A stretch of 30,119 nt of DNA from WRIS01 sp050945135 (GTDB lineage Bacteria > Actinomycetota > Coriobacteriia > Coriobacteriales > Eggerthellaceae): assembly GCA_050945135.1 (NCBI GenBank), contig JBMNSJ010000023.1, positions 1 to 30,119 on the forward strand, in the 5' to 3' direction. Below, piece after piece: positions 16,061 through 23,303 of the stretch. The translations under genes and the position numbers were made by a program. The notes under the pieces are model-generated. The model was not told the origin of the DNA. It did not search any database and saw only the letters and a list, made by a program, of their open reading frames with translations. Positions within the stretch are counted from its first letter, which is position 1. Each line of letters opens with the position of its first letter.

Positions 16061-16759
16061 ATGAATAGGATCGAGGTTGATCACACTAATTGGTGGAGTG
16101 TTTTTTCCGATAGCTTGGGAAAGACTCGCATTGCTCAAGAACGCTGTGCAGATGCGGTAATAAAAGGTAGAGGATGGCAGACTGACTTCAGTAAGGGCAT
16201 CCTATCGTTTGGCGAAGACGAGTATCCGGTTCAATTTATTGGTAGCGAGTCTCACGACGAAAACACCTGGCTATGGTCGTGGAGCGAAAGCTTAGGAATG
16301 CAAGATTCAATTATTGAAGTCGCTCAAGAAGTGCGCGCGCAAGGAGAAGAATGGCAGCTCGAGCCTTTGACTGCCGAGGCATTTAACCTTACTGATAGCT
16401 TTAATGGTCACACACTCTCAACTGTTGCTTGCGCAATCACCGAGCGCAAGGTCTGCTACTTCCGCTGCCCACACGAGAAGGGCGCAGCCTTCGTTGTGTT
16501 TGAGGGAGCGCCAGATGAGATTTTTGCTCCAGGTACACGCGAGGAAATCATTCGTGTTGCGCTTGATGCCATCAAGTCTTTCGCGGTCGATCATCGTATT
16601 TTTGTCGAGAGCTTGCTTGAGAATAATGGCGTAGATTTCGATTGGGAAGGAACGGTCATTCACGCACATTTTGAGGAAGAGTGCCTGTTCTTTTTCGAGG
16701 CCGAAAACGGCTATTGGCGCCTTGAGGGCATTAATACTTCTCCCAACCTAGGGGAGTGA
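16061..16759 (+). CDS. Hypothetical protein, possibly DUF6882-like
   Basis: A 232-residue soluble, acidic protein with no signal peptide. The central Q-F-I-G-S-E-S followed by T-W-L-W-S-W-S-E recalls the tryptophan-rich core of the DUF6882 group, but I cannot confirm this by eye. The C-terminus has an F-D-W-E-G-T strand and F-F-F-E-A-E-N-G-Y-W-R-L. No catalytic motif is visible. Start ATG 16061 has GAGG 8 nt upstream; GTG 16052 is in frame but overlaps that site. The gene lies 7 nt before cysK, so it is probably co-transcribed with the cysK-tilS-maf run. An ATCCT-GTT-AGGAT inverted repeat at 16010-16022 lies in the divergent promoter region. Confidence 0.8.
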   Translation: MNRIEVDHTNWWSVFSDSLGKTRIAQERCADAVIKGRGWQTDFSKGILSFGEDEYPVQFIGSESHDENTWLWSWSESLGMQDSIIEVAQEVRAQGEEWQLEPLTAEAFNLTDSFNGHTLSTVACAITERKVCYFRCPHEKGAAFVVFEGAPDEIFAPGTREEIIRVALDAIKSFAVDHRIFVESLLENNGVDFDWEGTVIHAHFEEECLFFFEAENGYWRLEGINTSPNLGE

Positions 16760-16766
16760 AATTAAC

Positions 16767-17705
16767 GTGGACCAGGTTTCTAAGATCATCGGCAATACGC
16801 CTCTGGTCAAGCTCGATGGAATTTCTGAAGAGCTCGGAGTGTTGGTGTACGCAAAATACGAGGCAACAAATCCGGGCGCTTCTATAAAAGATCGCGCGGT
16901 AAAGATGATGCTTGACCAAGCAGAAGCGAGAGGCACTATCGTTCCTGGCAAAAGCGTGCTCATCGAGCCAACTAGTGGAAACACCGGGATTGCACTTGCA
17001 ATGCTTGCGGCAGTTCGTGGTTATCGTGCAATCATCTGTATGCCGGATTCGATGAGTATCGAGCGCCGAGCTCTCATGCAAGCATACGGTGCCGAGCTCG
17101 TCTTAACTCCTGGTTCGGAAGGTTTAGCTGGCTCGGTAGCTCGAGCAGAAGAGCTCGAAAACCAAATTGAAGACGCATGGATTGTTGGCCAGTTTGTAAA
17201 CCCCGACAATCCGCTTGCCCATCAACTGCAAACAGCGCCTGAAATATCAGAAGCCCTTGGTGGTGCGCCTGATTATATTGTTGCAGGAGCTGGTACGGGA
17301 GGAACTATCACGGGCCTTGCTCACTACTTTAAGGAGCAAGCTGCGCATACGCGCTTTATCGCAGTTCAACCTTCTGATAGTCCTATTATCGGTCAGGCAA
17401 TGCGCGGTCAAGAAATTACGCCAGGTCCTCACGGTATTCAGGGAATTGGTCCAAACTTTATTCCCCCGGTACTTGATTTGAGCGTACTCGATGATTGTGT
17501 TTCCGTTACCAGCGAAGAGGCGCTTTCTGAAGCGCGACAGATAGCAAAAAGCGAAGGGCTCCTGGTTGGGATTTCTTCGGGCGCCAACGTGGCGGCGGTT
17601 AGAAAGTTGGTTGAAGCGCACCCGGAGGCAAAAGGCTCGACCATCGTTACGTTTTTGGTTGACACAGGAGAGCGCTATATATCTACGAAGCTATTCGAAA
17701 AGTAG
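16767..17705 (+). CDS. cysK: Cysteine synthase (O-acetylserine sulfhydrylase)
   Basis: A 312-residue fold-type II PLP enzyme. I-G-N-T-P-L-V opens the protein; the PLP lysine is Lys41 in N-P-G-A-S-I-K-D-R. The substrate loop is P-T-S-G-N-T-G (68-74), the phosphate cradle G-T-G-G-T, and S-S-G-A-N contacts the pyridine end. It makes cysteine from O-acetylserine and sulfide. Length and motifs fit CysK/CysM; I prefer CysK by overall form, but a CysM or cystathionine-synthase-like specificity cannot be excluded. Start GTG 16767 lies 7 nt after the preceding gene. No serine acetyltransferase is in the window. Confidence 0.93.
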   Translation: MDQVSKIIGNTPLVKLDGISEELGVLVYAKYEATNPGASIKDRAVKMMLDQAEARGTIVPGKSVLIEPTSGNTGIALAMLAAVRGYRAIICMPDSMSIERRALMQAYGAELVLTPGSEGLAGSVARAEELENQIEDAWIVGQFVNPDNPLAHQLQTAPEISEALGGAPDYIVAGAGTGGTITGLAHYFKEQAAHTRFIAVQPSDSPIIGQAMRGQEITPGPHGIQGIGPNFIPPVLDLSVLDDCVSVTSEEALSEARQIAKSEGLLVGISSGANVAAVRKLVEAHPEAKGSTIVTFLVDTGERYISTKLFEK

Positions 17706-17713
17706 GCAGAAAA

Positions 17714-18832
17714 ATGAGAGATGGAAAACAGCTCTTAGAGCGCATGAAGCAAACTATTGAGGAGCGTCACCTGACAGAAACTGATTCACCTGTGTTGCTC
17801 ATGGTGTCAGGTGGGTCCGATTCGACCGCCTTGGCTTACTTGGCTGCCGAGTTAGTCGAAGAGGGCGCCATTGGGGCACTTAGCATGTTGCACGTGAATC
17901 ACAACTTGCGTGGCGAGGATTCCGATGAGGATCAGCGTTTTGTCGAGACCTTGGCAGAATCGCTCGATATCCCCTTGTTTACCTGCGAGGTTGATGTTGC
18001 CGGCGAAGTTGGACGTACGGGCGAAAACGAGGAAGCCGTCTCACGACGTGAGCGCTACCTTGCGGCTAACGAAGCTCTCGAGAGTTTTTGCCGCCACAAG
18101 GCATCGCCTTTGGCAGACGGGCGTATCTTTACTGCGCACACACAAGATGATCGTGTCGAAAACTTCTACATGCGTTCAATCGTTGGCACAGGACCAGGTG
18201 GTTTTCGGTCGATGTTGTACAGGAATGGACCGGTGGTTCGGCCATTGCTCGATGTTAGCCGCGAGGAGCTGCGTGCTTATATTTCGGCGCGCGAAGTCGA
18301 GGGCAAAAAAACCATCTGCGACGCGCAGGGCAATTTATGGCGCGAAGACGCAACAAATGCTCACACCGATCGCTTTAGAGCGTATGTTCGTCATGAAATC
18401 ATTCCGCTGATGAGGCAGCGAAATCCTCAGCTACTCGAAACGCTTTGTCGCAGTATGAATCTTATAGCTGACGAAGACGATATGCTTGATGATATGTGCG
18501 AGCAAATCGAGGAACGAGTTGCTTCATGGCTAGAGAGTGCGGAGGATGAATCCTCGGTTCGTTTTGAGGGATGCGTACTTGAGCCGAGCTTCGCTGAAAT
18601 CGAGAAGCCTATGCAAAGACGGGTTGGCGCGCAGGTCTTGCAGAAGATTTTAGGCCCGGAAGTGCGCATTGAGTCTCGATCTATCGAGGCAATTCTCGAA
18701 GGATTTTCTGCGGAAGGTCCTATCGGAGGATACACAAACAATATCCAGGGTGACCTAGCCCTTAGTGCGAACAAGTACGGCTTGCGTATCGAGCCCATGA
18801 GCGAGTATCGCTCGCGCAGGAAGAAAGACTAA
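17714..18832 (+). CDS. tilS: tRNA(Ile)-lysidine synthase
   Basis: A 372-residue PP-loop ATPase. The P-loop S-G-G-S-D-S-T is at 32-38, followed by H-V-N-H-N-L-R-G and T-A-H-T-Q-D-D-R-V-E-N-F, the signature of TilS. The enzyme adds lysine to C34 of the tRNA(Ile) CAU anticodon so it reads AUA, an essential cytoplasmic step. The C-terminal part is shorter and more diverged than in E. coli TilS, as often in actinobacteria. It starts 8 nt after cysK and is followed 21 nt later by maf. In many bacteria hpt and ftsH come next; here they are 4.5 kb away. Confidence 0.93.
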   Translation: MRDGKQLLERMKQTIEERHLTETDSPVLLMVSGGSDSTALAYLAAELVEEGAIGALSMLHVNHNLRGEDSDEDQRFVETLAESLDIPLFTCEVDVAGEVGRTGENEEAVSRRERYLAANEALESFCRHKASPLADGRIFTAHTQDDRVENFYMRSIVGTGPGGFRSMLYRNGPVVRPLLDVSREELRAYISAREVEGKKTICDAQGNLWREDATNAHTDRFRAYVRHEIIPLMRQRNPQLLETLCRSMNLIADEDDMLDDMCEQIEERVASWLESAEDESSVRFEGCVLEPSFAEIEKPMQRRVGAQVLQKILGPEVRIESRSIEAILEGFSAEGPIGGYTNNIQGDLALSANKYGLRIEPMSEYRSRRKKD

Positions 18833-18853
18833 AGTACCGAGAGAGGAAACATC

Positions 18854-19513
18854 TTGGATAAGGAACAAGCAGCATCCCAGCAAGAACAAGCAGGAATTGC
18901 TGTCATATTGGCAAGTGCAAGTCCGCGTCGCAAGGAGCTCTTGGAGCGCGCCGGTGTGAAGTTTTCAATTGTTGTGTGTGAGACCGATGAGTCAATCGAT
19001 GAGGAGCTTTACGCACAGCCCGAAGAAGCCGCAAAGAAGATCGCCGAGAAGAAAGCCGGTGCGGTTATTCAGCAACTTTTGGCTTGTGAGCAGGTTGAAA
19101 CAACGGTTGTTATTGGCGCTGATACCATGGTCGTTTTCGAGGGAACTGTGTTCGGGAAGCCGCGCAATCTTTCAGACGGTACCCACATGCTCAAAACGCT
19201 TTCGGGAAATAACCATGAGGTTATTACGGCTGTATCGGTATGGATGGTTTCTGCTGGCGAAGACGAAAAGGTTAACCTCGGGTTCAGAACCTTTGCAGAT
19301 AGTGCACGGGTTACTTTTAAAGAGCTTGACGACGAACAGATTGCTGAGTATCTACGCCAGGGCGAATCCTTCGACAAGGCTGGAGCTTATGCAGCACAAG
19401 GAAAAGGCGCAGAGCTCATCGAAAAGATTGAAGGAGACATCGATACGGTTATCGGGCTTCCTGTTACCAAGCTTGTCACGGAGTTTCCCGACCTTGTCAC
19501 AAACGCAGAGTAA
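18854..19513 (+). CDS. maf: Maf-family nucleotide pyrophosphatase
   Basis: A 219-residue Maf/HAM1-fold protein. The conserved opening L-A-S-A-S-P-R-R-K-E-L-L is at residues 19-30, followed by the C-E-T-D-E loop, a central G-A-D-T-M-V and G-K-P-R-N, and the late D-K-A-G-A-Y-A-A-Q-G-K-G that closes the active site. Maf proteins hydrolyse dTTP/UTP or modified nucleotides to the monophosphate and pyrophosphate and are tied to cell division arrest. Start is TTG 18854 with GAGAGGAAA about 6 nt upstream; it sits 21 nt after tilS. It is the last gene before the inserted flavoprotein/TetR block. Confidence 0.93.
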   Translation: MDKEQAASQQEQAGIAVILASASPRRKELLERAGVKFSIVVCETDESIDEELYAQPEEAAKKIAEKKAGAVIQQLLACEQVETTVVIGADTMVVFEGTVFGKPRNLSDGTHMLKTLSGNNHEVITAVSVWMVSAGEDEKVNLGFRTFADSARVTFKELDDEQIAEYLRQGESFDKAGAYAAQGKGAELIEKIEGDIDTVIGLPVTKLVTEFPDLVTNAE

Positions 19514-19626
19514 ACTTGTCGTGTTGACGCTTCGTTCTTAGTGGCTGCTTTTGGGTTCTACGAAGAGGTGTAGAGAGCCCTGATTTAGCAGCTTGCGACC
19601 CGTTAAGCAATTCGCGAGCCACCAAT

Positions 19627-19830
19627 GGTCCCGCGAAGCTACCTTGGCCAATTCGGGTAGTTTATGGAACAAAAAGCGTTTCGCTTGCACATATTCCAGT
19701 GTTTTTAGCTGTTTCGGAAGAGTTCAGATTTCTGCGCTAGACAACATGCCAGGTCACAGAAATCACCCACCTGTTTATTTGCAAGCGAAACGCTTTTTGT
19801 TCCACGAGAGAGGCTGATTGCTTAATGTAG
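19627..19830 (+). repeat. 204-bp direct repeat, left copy, containing element copy 4
   Basis: This stretch matches 22686-22889 without gaps over 204 bp, with 13 base differences counted by hand. Inside it the arms GGAACAAAAAGCGTTTCGCT plus TGCA (19666-19689) and their exact reverse complement (19780-19803) bound a 138-nt palindrome-ended element; pairing is 24 of 24. ACAACATGCC begins at offset 75 of the element. Flanks of 39 nt left and 27 nt right are conserved with the other copy. Confidence 0.92.
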
Positions 19831-19848
19831 ATTGCACCTACAGGAAAA

Positions 19849-19887
19849 GAAAACCACCAGAACCATTGACTGATCCCGGTGGTTTTC
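19849..19887 (-). terminator. Rho-independent terminator of the flavoprotein gene
   Basis: GAAAACCACC (19849-19858) and GGTGGTTTTC (19878-19887) form a perfect 10-bp stem with a 19-nt loop. Read on the minus strand the stem is followed by a T-rich CTTTTCC. It lies 19 nt beyond the stop codon of the flavoprotein gene. Confidence 0.75.
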
Positions 19888-19905
19888 AGGGGAGGGAAAT
19901 AGTGT

Positions 19906-21774
19906 CTAGTACTTTTCGCCGAGTATGCCACCAGCGGCTAGGAATCCACCAATAAGTGAAGTTCCGAAGCATCCATACTGTCCTCCATGTGTTCTGCTGG
20001 AAATGTTGTTTTCTCCAGAAGAACCACCTGCTGTATGGAACCCAGCATATAAACCAGGAATTATTTTTCCTTCAGTATTAATAACTTGCATCTGCGAATT
20101 CACGTGTAAACCAGCTTTTGTGCAATAGATATTGCCACCGATTTTGGCCCCATAATAGGGAGGGTTCTCGAGTGCTTTTAGCCATTCTGGTTCTAGCTTA
20201 AAATTGTCGGCATAATCTTCGCCTGCAGCGCAAGCCGCATTCCACTTTTCGACAGCCTCGACTAAAACTCCCTCATTCAACTCTAGGGCTTTCTCAAGCT
20301 CTTCGATCGTGTCACATTTTTTGATTGCTTCATTTTCAACAGCGTAATTAAATCCATTATGCCAATCTCGCTGCTCCTTCGGTATGCGATCAGCAAATGG
20401 ATCGTCGTCGGGGATATCAATGAGTGCACGGTCGAGCTTAACCTTAAACAAAGCATTGTCCTTCGTGTATTCCTCGAATTTAGAATCAAACACGACGTAG
20501 GATCTTCCTCCGAAGCGGGTGAGATGAACAGCACCTGTCTCGTCTAGGCCATCTGCTAATCTGGTTGGGTCAGCAGCATTCGAGTAGGGGTAGATTGACG
20601 AAGAGTAAAATGGTACGCGATTGCCAAGGGCATCAATAGTGAGCCAAGGCTGGCGAACAGTTGATGTTGCTCCATCTTGTACATAATGCGCAGTAAAATG
20701 CTCGTCATATTCTCCGGTTGTTCCCCAGTCAATACCACCATCGTAGGTTGCAGCAGAATTCTTTCCGGAAATTGCAGCACCAACGCCCAAGCCCATGCGA
20801 ACGCATTCGCCCGTGTCATATGGTGGTGGATAATAGTTTGCAACTCCAGGGAAAACTGTTGGACAGTATTTCTTAACCATCGCACGGTTAAGGGCAAAAC
20901 CTCCAGCAGTAAGGATGACGCCATCGGCTCCTTTGAGGAATATTTCTTCATCTCCATTCTTTGCTTGAAGCCCAATAATCCTGTCTCCATCCTTGATAAG
21001 AGCACTCGCTTCGGTGCTGGTCAGAATGGTGACACCCTTTTCAATGGCTAAGTCGGTAAAATATTTCATAGCTACGGTATTAGTGCGGTGAATGTTTTTG
21101 GGCGATATGGTGCCTTCCCAGATGAGATAGGCGGTATATACAGGAGTTGCTGTTGTCATGGGAATCCAACGAGCTCCTAGGTCATCAATCATCCAGTCGA
21201 TACACTTTGGTCCAGCAACAGCCATGGTTCGGTACAGTGACGGTTCTCCACCAAGTCCCTGCTTATCCATTAGGTATTCAACAATCCTATCTGGATTGTA
21301 GGGGTATTCAGGGAAAGCCCACTGTGCGGCCTCTGCATGTTTATGCCCGCCCAGATTCATGAGAATCGTGGACTCGGCGCAGATTCCGCCTGTGTTCTCA
21401 TTTTTCTCAATCAGAACGACTTCTTTGCCAGCTTCAGCAAGCTTCAGGGCTGCAATTAATCCGCCTCCGCCTCCGCCAACTATCACAGCATCAACTTCGA
21501 AGTCCCACGAGCTAGGTGGATCTACGGGATCGATTGGTTGAGCATAAGACTCAAATTTCTCAGCTGCGGAATCGCTGGAAGAGCTTGATTGTTTACTGCT
21601 CGTTTGAGCAGAAGCGCAGCCAGATAAAGCCATGCCTGCTGCTGCGGTAGACGCAACGCCTGCAGTTGCAGCAAGTTTGAAAAAGTCTCTTCTCTTCAGT
21701 CCTCCTTTTACTTGAGTCTCCCCGGGTTGTCCCATTTCAGGTTCTTGGAATAATGCCTGGTCTTTCTTGTCCAT
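19906..21774 (-). CDS. Tat-exported FAD flavoprotein (fumarate/urocanate reductase-like)
   Basis: A 622-residue FAD-binding-2 oxidoreductase. The N-terminus carries a twin-arginine signal K-R-R-D-F-F-K-L (27-34), an Ala-rich helix and a lipobox-like L-S-G-C (Cys53), followed by a Ser-rich linker, so it is probably anchored outside the membrane. The FAD dinucleotide loop V-I-V-G-G-G-G-G-G and I-E-K follow near residue 90; the C-terminus ends with the flavin motif S-S-R-T-H-G-G-Q-Y-G. Relatives reduce fumarate, urocanate, cinnamates and other alkenes in anaerobic respiration, mostly fed by a cytochrome or an FMN domain; neither is present here. The substrate is unknown. Start ATG 21774 has AAGGAGG upstream; the longer ATG 21825 lacks one. 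Divergent from a TetR gene and enclosed by 204-bp repeats. Confidence 0.92.
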   Translation of the reverse strand: MDKKDQALFQEPEMGQPGETQVKGGLKRRDFFKLAATAGVASTAAAGMALSGCASAQTSSKQSSSSSDSAAEKFESYAQPIDPVDPPSSWDFEVDAVIVGGGGGGLIAALKLAEAGKEVVLIEKNENTGGICAESTILMNLGGHKHAEAAQWAFPEYPYNPDRIVEYLMDKQGLGGEPSLYRTMAVAGPKCIDWMIDDLGARWIPMTTATPVYTAYLIWEGTISPKNIHRTNTVAMKYFTDLAIEKGVTILTSTEASALIKDGDRIIGLQAKNGDEEIFLKGADGVILTAGGFALNRAMVKKYCPTVFPGVANYYPPPYDTGECVRMGLGVGAAISGKNSAATYDGGIDWGTTGEYDEHFTAHYVQDGATSTVRQPWLTIDALGNRVPFYSSSIYPYSNAADPTRLADGLDETGAVHLTRFGGRSYVVFDSKFEEYTKDNALFKVKLDRALIDIPDDDPFADRIPKEQRDWHNGFNYAVENEAIKKCDTIEELEKALELNEGVLVEAVEKWNAACAAGEDYADNFKLEPEWLKALENPPYYGAKIGGNIYCTKAGLHVNSQMQVINTEGKIIPGLYAGFHTAGGSSGENNISSRTHGGQYGCFGTSLIGGFLAAGGILGEKY

Positions 21775-21824
21775 GTTTCCTCCTTGTTCCCCGTTCTCCC
21801 TCCGCAAAGTCTTTGCGTATGTCA

Positions 21825-21854
21825 ATTATGCGTTGTATCAGTTCAAGGTCTCAA
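21825..21854 (-). promoter_or_regulatory. Probable promoter of the flavoprotein gene
   Basis: On the minus strand TTGAGA (21854-21849) and CATAAT (21830-21825) are spaced by 18 nt, 51 nt before the start codon. Both boxes are close to the sigma-70 consensus. Confidence 0.45.
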
Positions 21855-21902
21855 GTAACGATTGCGCTTGTGTTTCACCCGGTGGTACGAACAATGAGGT
21901 AT

Positions 21903-21920
21903 AGTGTACGCATGTGCACT
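21903..21920. promoter_or_regulatory. Candidate TetR operator (imperfect dyad)
   Basis: AGTGTAC-GCAT-GTGCACT is an imperfect palindrome with half-sites AGTGTAC and GTGCACT. It lies between the divergent flavoprotein and TetR genes, 56 nt before the TetR start and upstream of the flavoprotein promoter boxes. Spacing suits a TetR dimer; binding is inferred only. Confidence 0.4.
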
Positions 21921-21975
21921 GTTACGGTAATTCATTCACGCAGGTAAAACGAATTAACTGAAGGTGTGACCTCTT

Positions 21976-22560
21976 ATGACGAGTAACTTTTTTATTTTGC
22001 GTTTAACCGCCGACGATGAAATGAAGTTGAGAATTGTGCATGGGGTTGTGCCAGGTATCGATGAAGCAACCGTTGAGTCTATCTGCAATAATGCCGGCAT
22101 TTCTCGAAGAACATTCTATAATCATTTTCCTTCTAAGTACGATTTAAACCCTTGGTACAAAAGGTTTGTAAGCGACAATACTGTTGCAAAGATTGGTCTT
22201 GATTATTCTTGGGAAGAAGGATTCAGAAGGTTCTTTTCATTGACGTCCGAAGAAAAAGAGCCAATAATGCGTAATACCTCCCCGCATCTTAACGGAGACC
22301 CCGCATCATTTGAAGCGGCAATTGAAAGCTTGAACTGGCGTAAATCAAGAATACAGCAACTGAATGATTCGCTAGAAAAGCGTGGGTATAATCCGGAAGA
22401 AAAAGCGATGGCATACTGTGTAGATATGTATACGAAAATCGAGAGTCATGCGACACGAAGCTGGCTTGTTGATCCAGTCGATGGCGATCCGGAACTCCAC
22501 GCTCAGTATCTTGCATCCTGTGTGCCTCGCTTGTTGTATAAGGCTTTAAGTATGTCTTAA
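21976..22560 (+). CDS. TetR-family transcriptional regulator
   Basis: A 194-residue regulator. The N-terminal HTH is seen as V-E-S-I-C-N-N-A-G-I-S-R-R-T-F-Y-N-H-F-P-S-K-Y-D-L (about residues 36-60), the standard TetR recognition helix ending in F-Y-x-H-F. The remaining 130 residues form the helical ligand domain, with no match I can name. It is divergent from the flavoprotein gene, the usual arrangement for a local regulator of an inducible reductase, so the reductase substrate may be its inducer. The sequence looks more AT-rich than cysK-maf on the left. A hairpin follows about 50 nt after the stop. Confidence 0.88.
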   Translation: MTSNFFILRLTADDEMKLRIVHGVVPGIDEATVESICNNAGISRRTFYNHFPSKYDLNPWYKRFVSDNTVAKIGLDYSWEEGFRRFFSLTSEEKEPIMRNTSPHLNGDPASFEAAIESLNWRKSRIQQLNDSLEKRGYNPEEKAMAYCVDMYTKIESHATRSWLVDPVDGDPELHAQYLASCVPRLLYKALSMS

Positions 22561-22611
22561 TCAGGCAGAGCTTTTCTGCACACTGTTTTGTTTGTGGTCA
22601 TTGCTGCGATA

Positions 22612-22643
22612 TTTTGAGCAAGAGCTGGCAATCTTACTCAAAA
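22612..22643 (+). terminator. Hairpin downstream of the TetR gene
   Basis: TTTTGAGCAAGA (22612-22623) pairs with TCTTACTCAAAA (22632-22643), 11 of 12 positions with an 8-nt loop. It lies 51 nt after the stop. The pairing ends in A-T bases but a downstream T-run is missing, so it may be a weak terminator. Confidence 0.4.
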
Positions 22644-22685
22644 AGTTTGAAGCGGATACCAAGAGCGTTTTGCCTATATATCTTC

Positions 22686-22889
22686 GGTCCCGCGAAGCTA
22701 CCTTGGCCAATTCGGGCAGTTTATGGAACAAAAAGCGTTTCGCTTGCACATATTCCAGCGTTTTCAGCTGTTTCGGAAGAGTTCAGATTTCTGCGTTAGA
22801 CAACATGCCAGGTCACAGAAATCACCCACTTATTTATTTGCAGGCGAAACGTTTTTCGTGCCTTGAGAGAAGCTGATTGCTTAATGTAG
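22686..22889 (+). repeat. 204-bp direct repeat, right copy, containing element copy 5
   Basis: Same orientation as and about 94% identical to 19627-19830. The left arm (22725-22748) is identical to that of copy 4, while the right arm (22839-22862) has four changes that weaken the hairpin. The element is again exactly 138 nt, and ACAACATGCC is at offset 75. Confidence 0.92.
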
Positions 22890-22935
22890 GTCGCTCGAGG
22901 CTAGATTCTTGATTTGCACGAGAGACCAAGCTAGT

Positions 22936-23070
22936 TCTGCGCTGCACCACCACGTCCGTAACACCGCCGTACCTGCAGAACCATCACACCTGCAACACCA
23001 CCACCCTCGCAGCAGCACAGTACCCGCAACTCCATCACACTCGCAACCTCAACATACGGACAACACCAAT
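22936..23070 (+). repeat. CA-rich tract with 51-nt periodicity
   Basis: Words such as CACCACC, CATCACAC and GCAACACC dominate. GTACCTGCAGAACCATCACAC at 22969 recurs as GTACCCGCAACTCCATCACAC at 23020, a period of 51 nt with roughly 1.7 units. It resembles the tracts right of element copies 2 and 3. Confidence 0.6.
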
Positions 23071-23243
23071 ACAAAAGCTTGGCAAACGAAACAAGCAGGC
23101 ACCATAGATAGGCTGGTCTTTTTGGGGAAATGTGAAAATCAAGGGGATTGCGCCCGTCGTTGCCGTATTGTGAAGCAATCCCGTGTTCGTAATGTTACAC
23201 TTATCGCTTATTAGGTAAGCGGGTACACACAAGGCGATTTCGT

Positions 23244-23285
23244 GGACGCGGATCGTCCTTTTGGGGTTTGCTTTGGGTGTCCGAT
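23244..23285 (+). promoter_or_regulatory. Possible attenuator in the hpt leader
   Basis: GGACG (23244-23248) and CGTCC (23254-23258) form a short hairpin followed by TTTT. The loop's CGGA could instead pair with TCCG at 23280-23283, before ATTTTT. The two folds exclude each other, but both stems are short. Confidence 0.25.
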
Positions 23286-23303
23286 TTTTAAGACAGGAAC
23301 GGC

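Larger units (their letters stand above)
19514..19905. other. Gene-free stretch between maf and the flavoprotein gene
   Basis: It holds the left 204-bp direct repeat with element copy 4 and the terminator of the minus-strand flavoprotein gene. The first 110 nt after maf show no feature. Unlike the other element sites it has no CA-rich tract to its right. Confidence 0.6.
22561..23303. other. Gene-free stretch between TetR gene and hpt
   Basis: It contains a hairpin after the TetR gene, the right 204-bp repeat with element copy 5, a CA-rich tract with 51-nt periodicity and the hpt leader. A promoter-like TTGTGA / TAATGT pair with 16-nt spacing lies at about 23169-23196. No gene is supported. 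Confidence 0.55.

Noticed and set aside
19593..19876. A short open frame shared by both 204-bp repeats, with several synonymous differences
   Set aside because: The early differences are synonymous in this frame, but the frame is not kept in the 159-nt copies (copy 2 has an early stop), no ribosome site precedes it, and the similar W-x-K-K peptides on both strands follow from the inverted arms.
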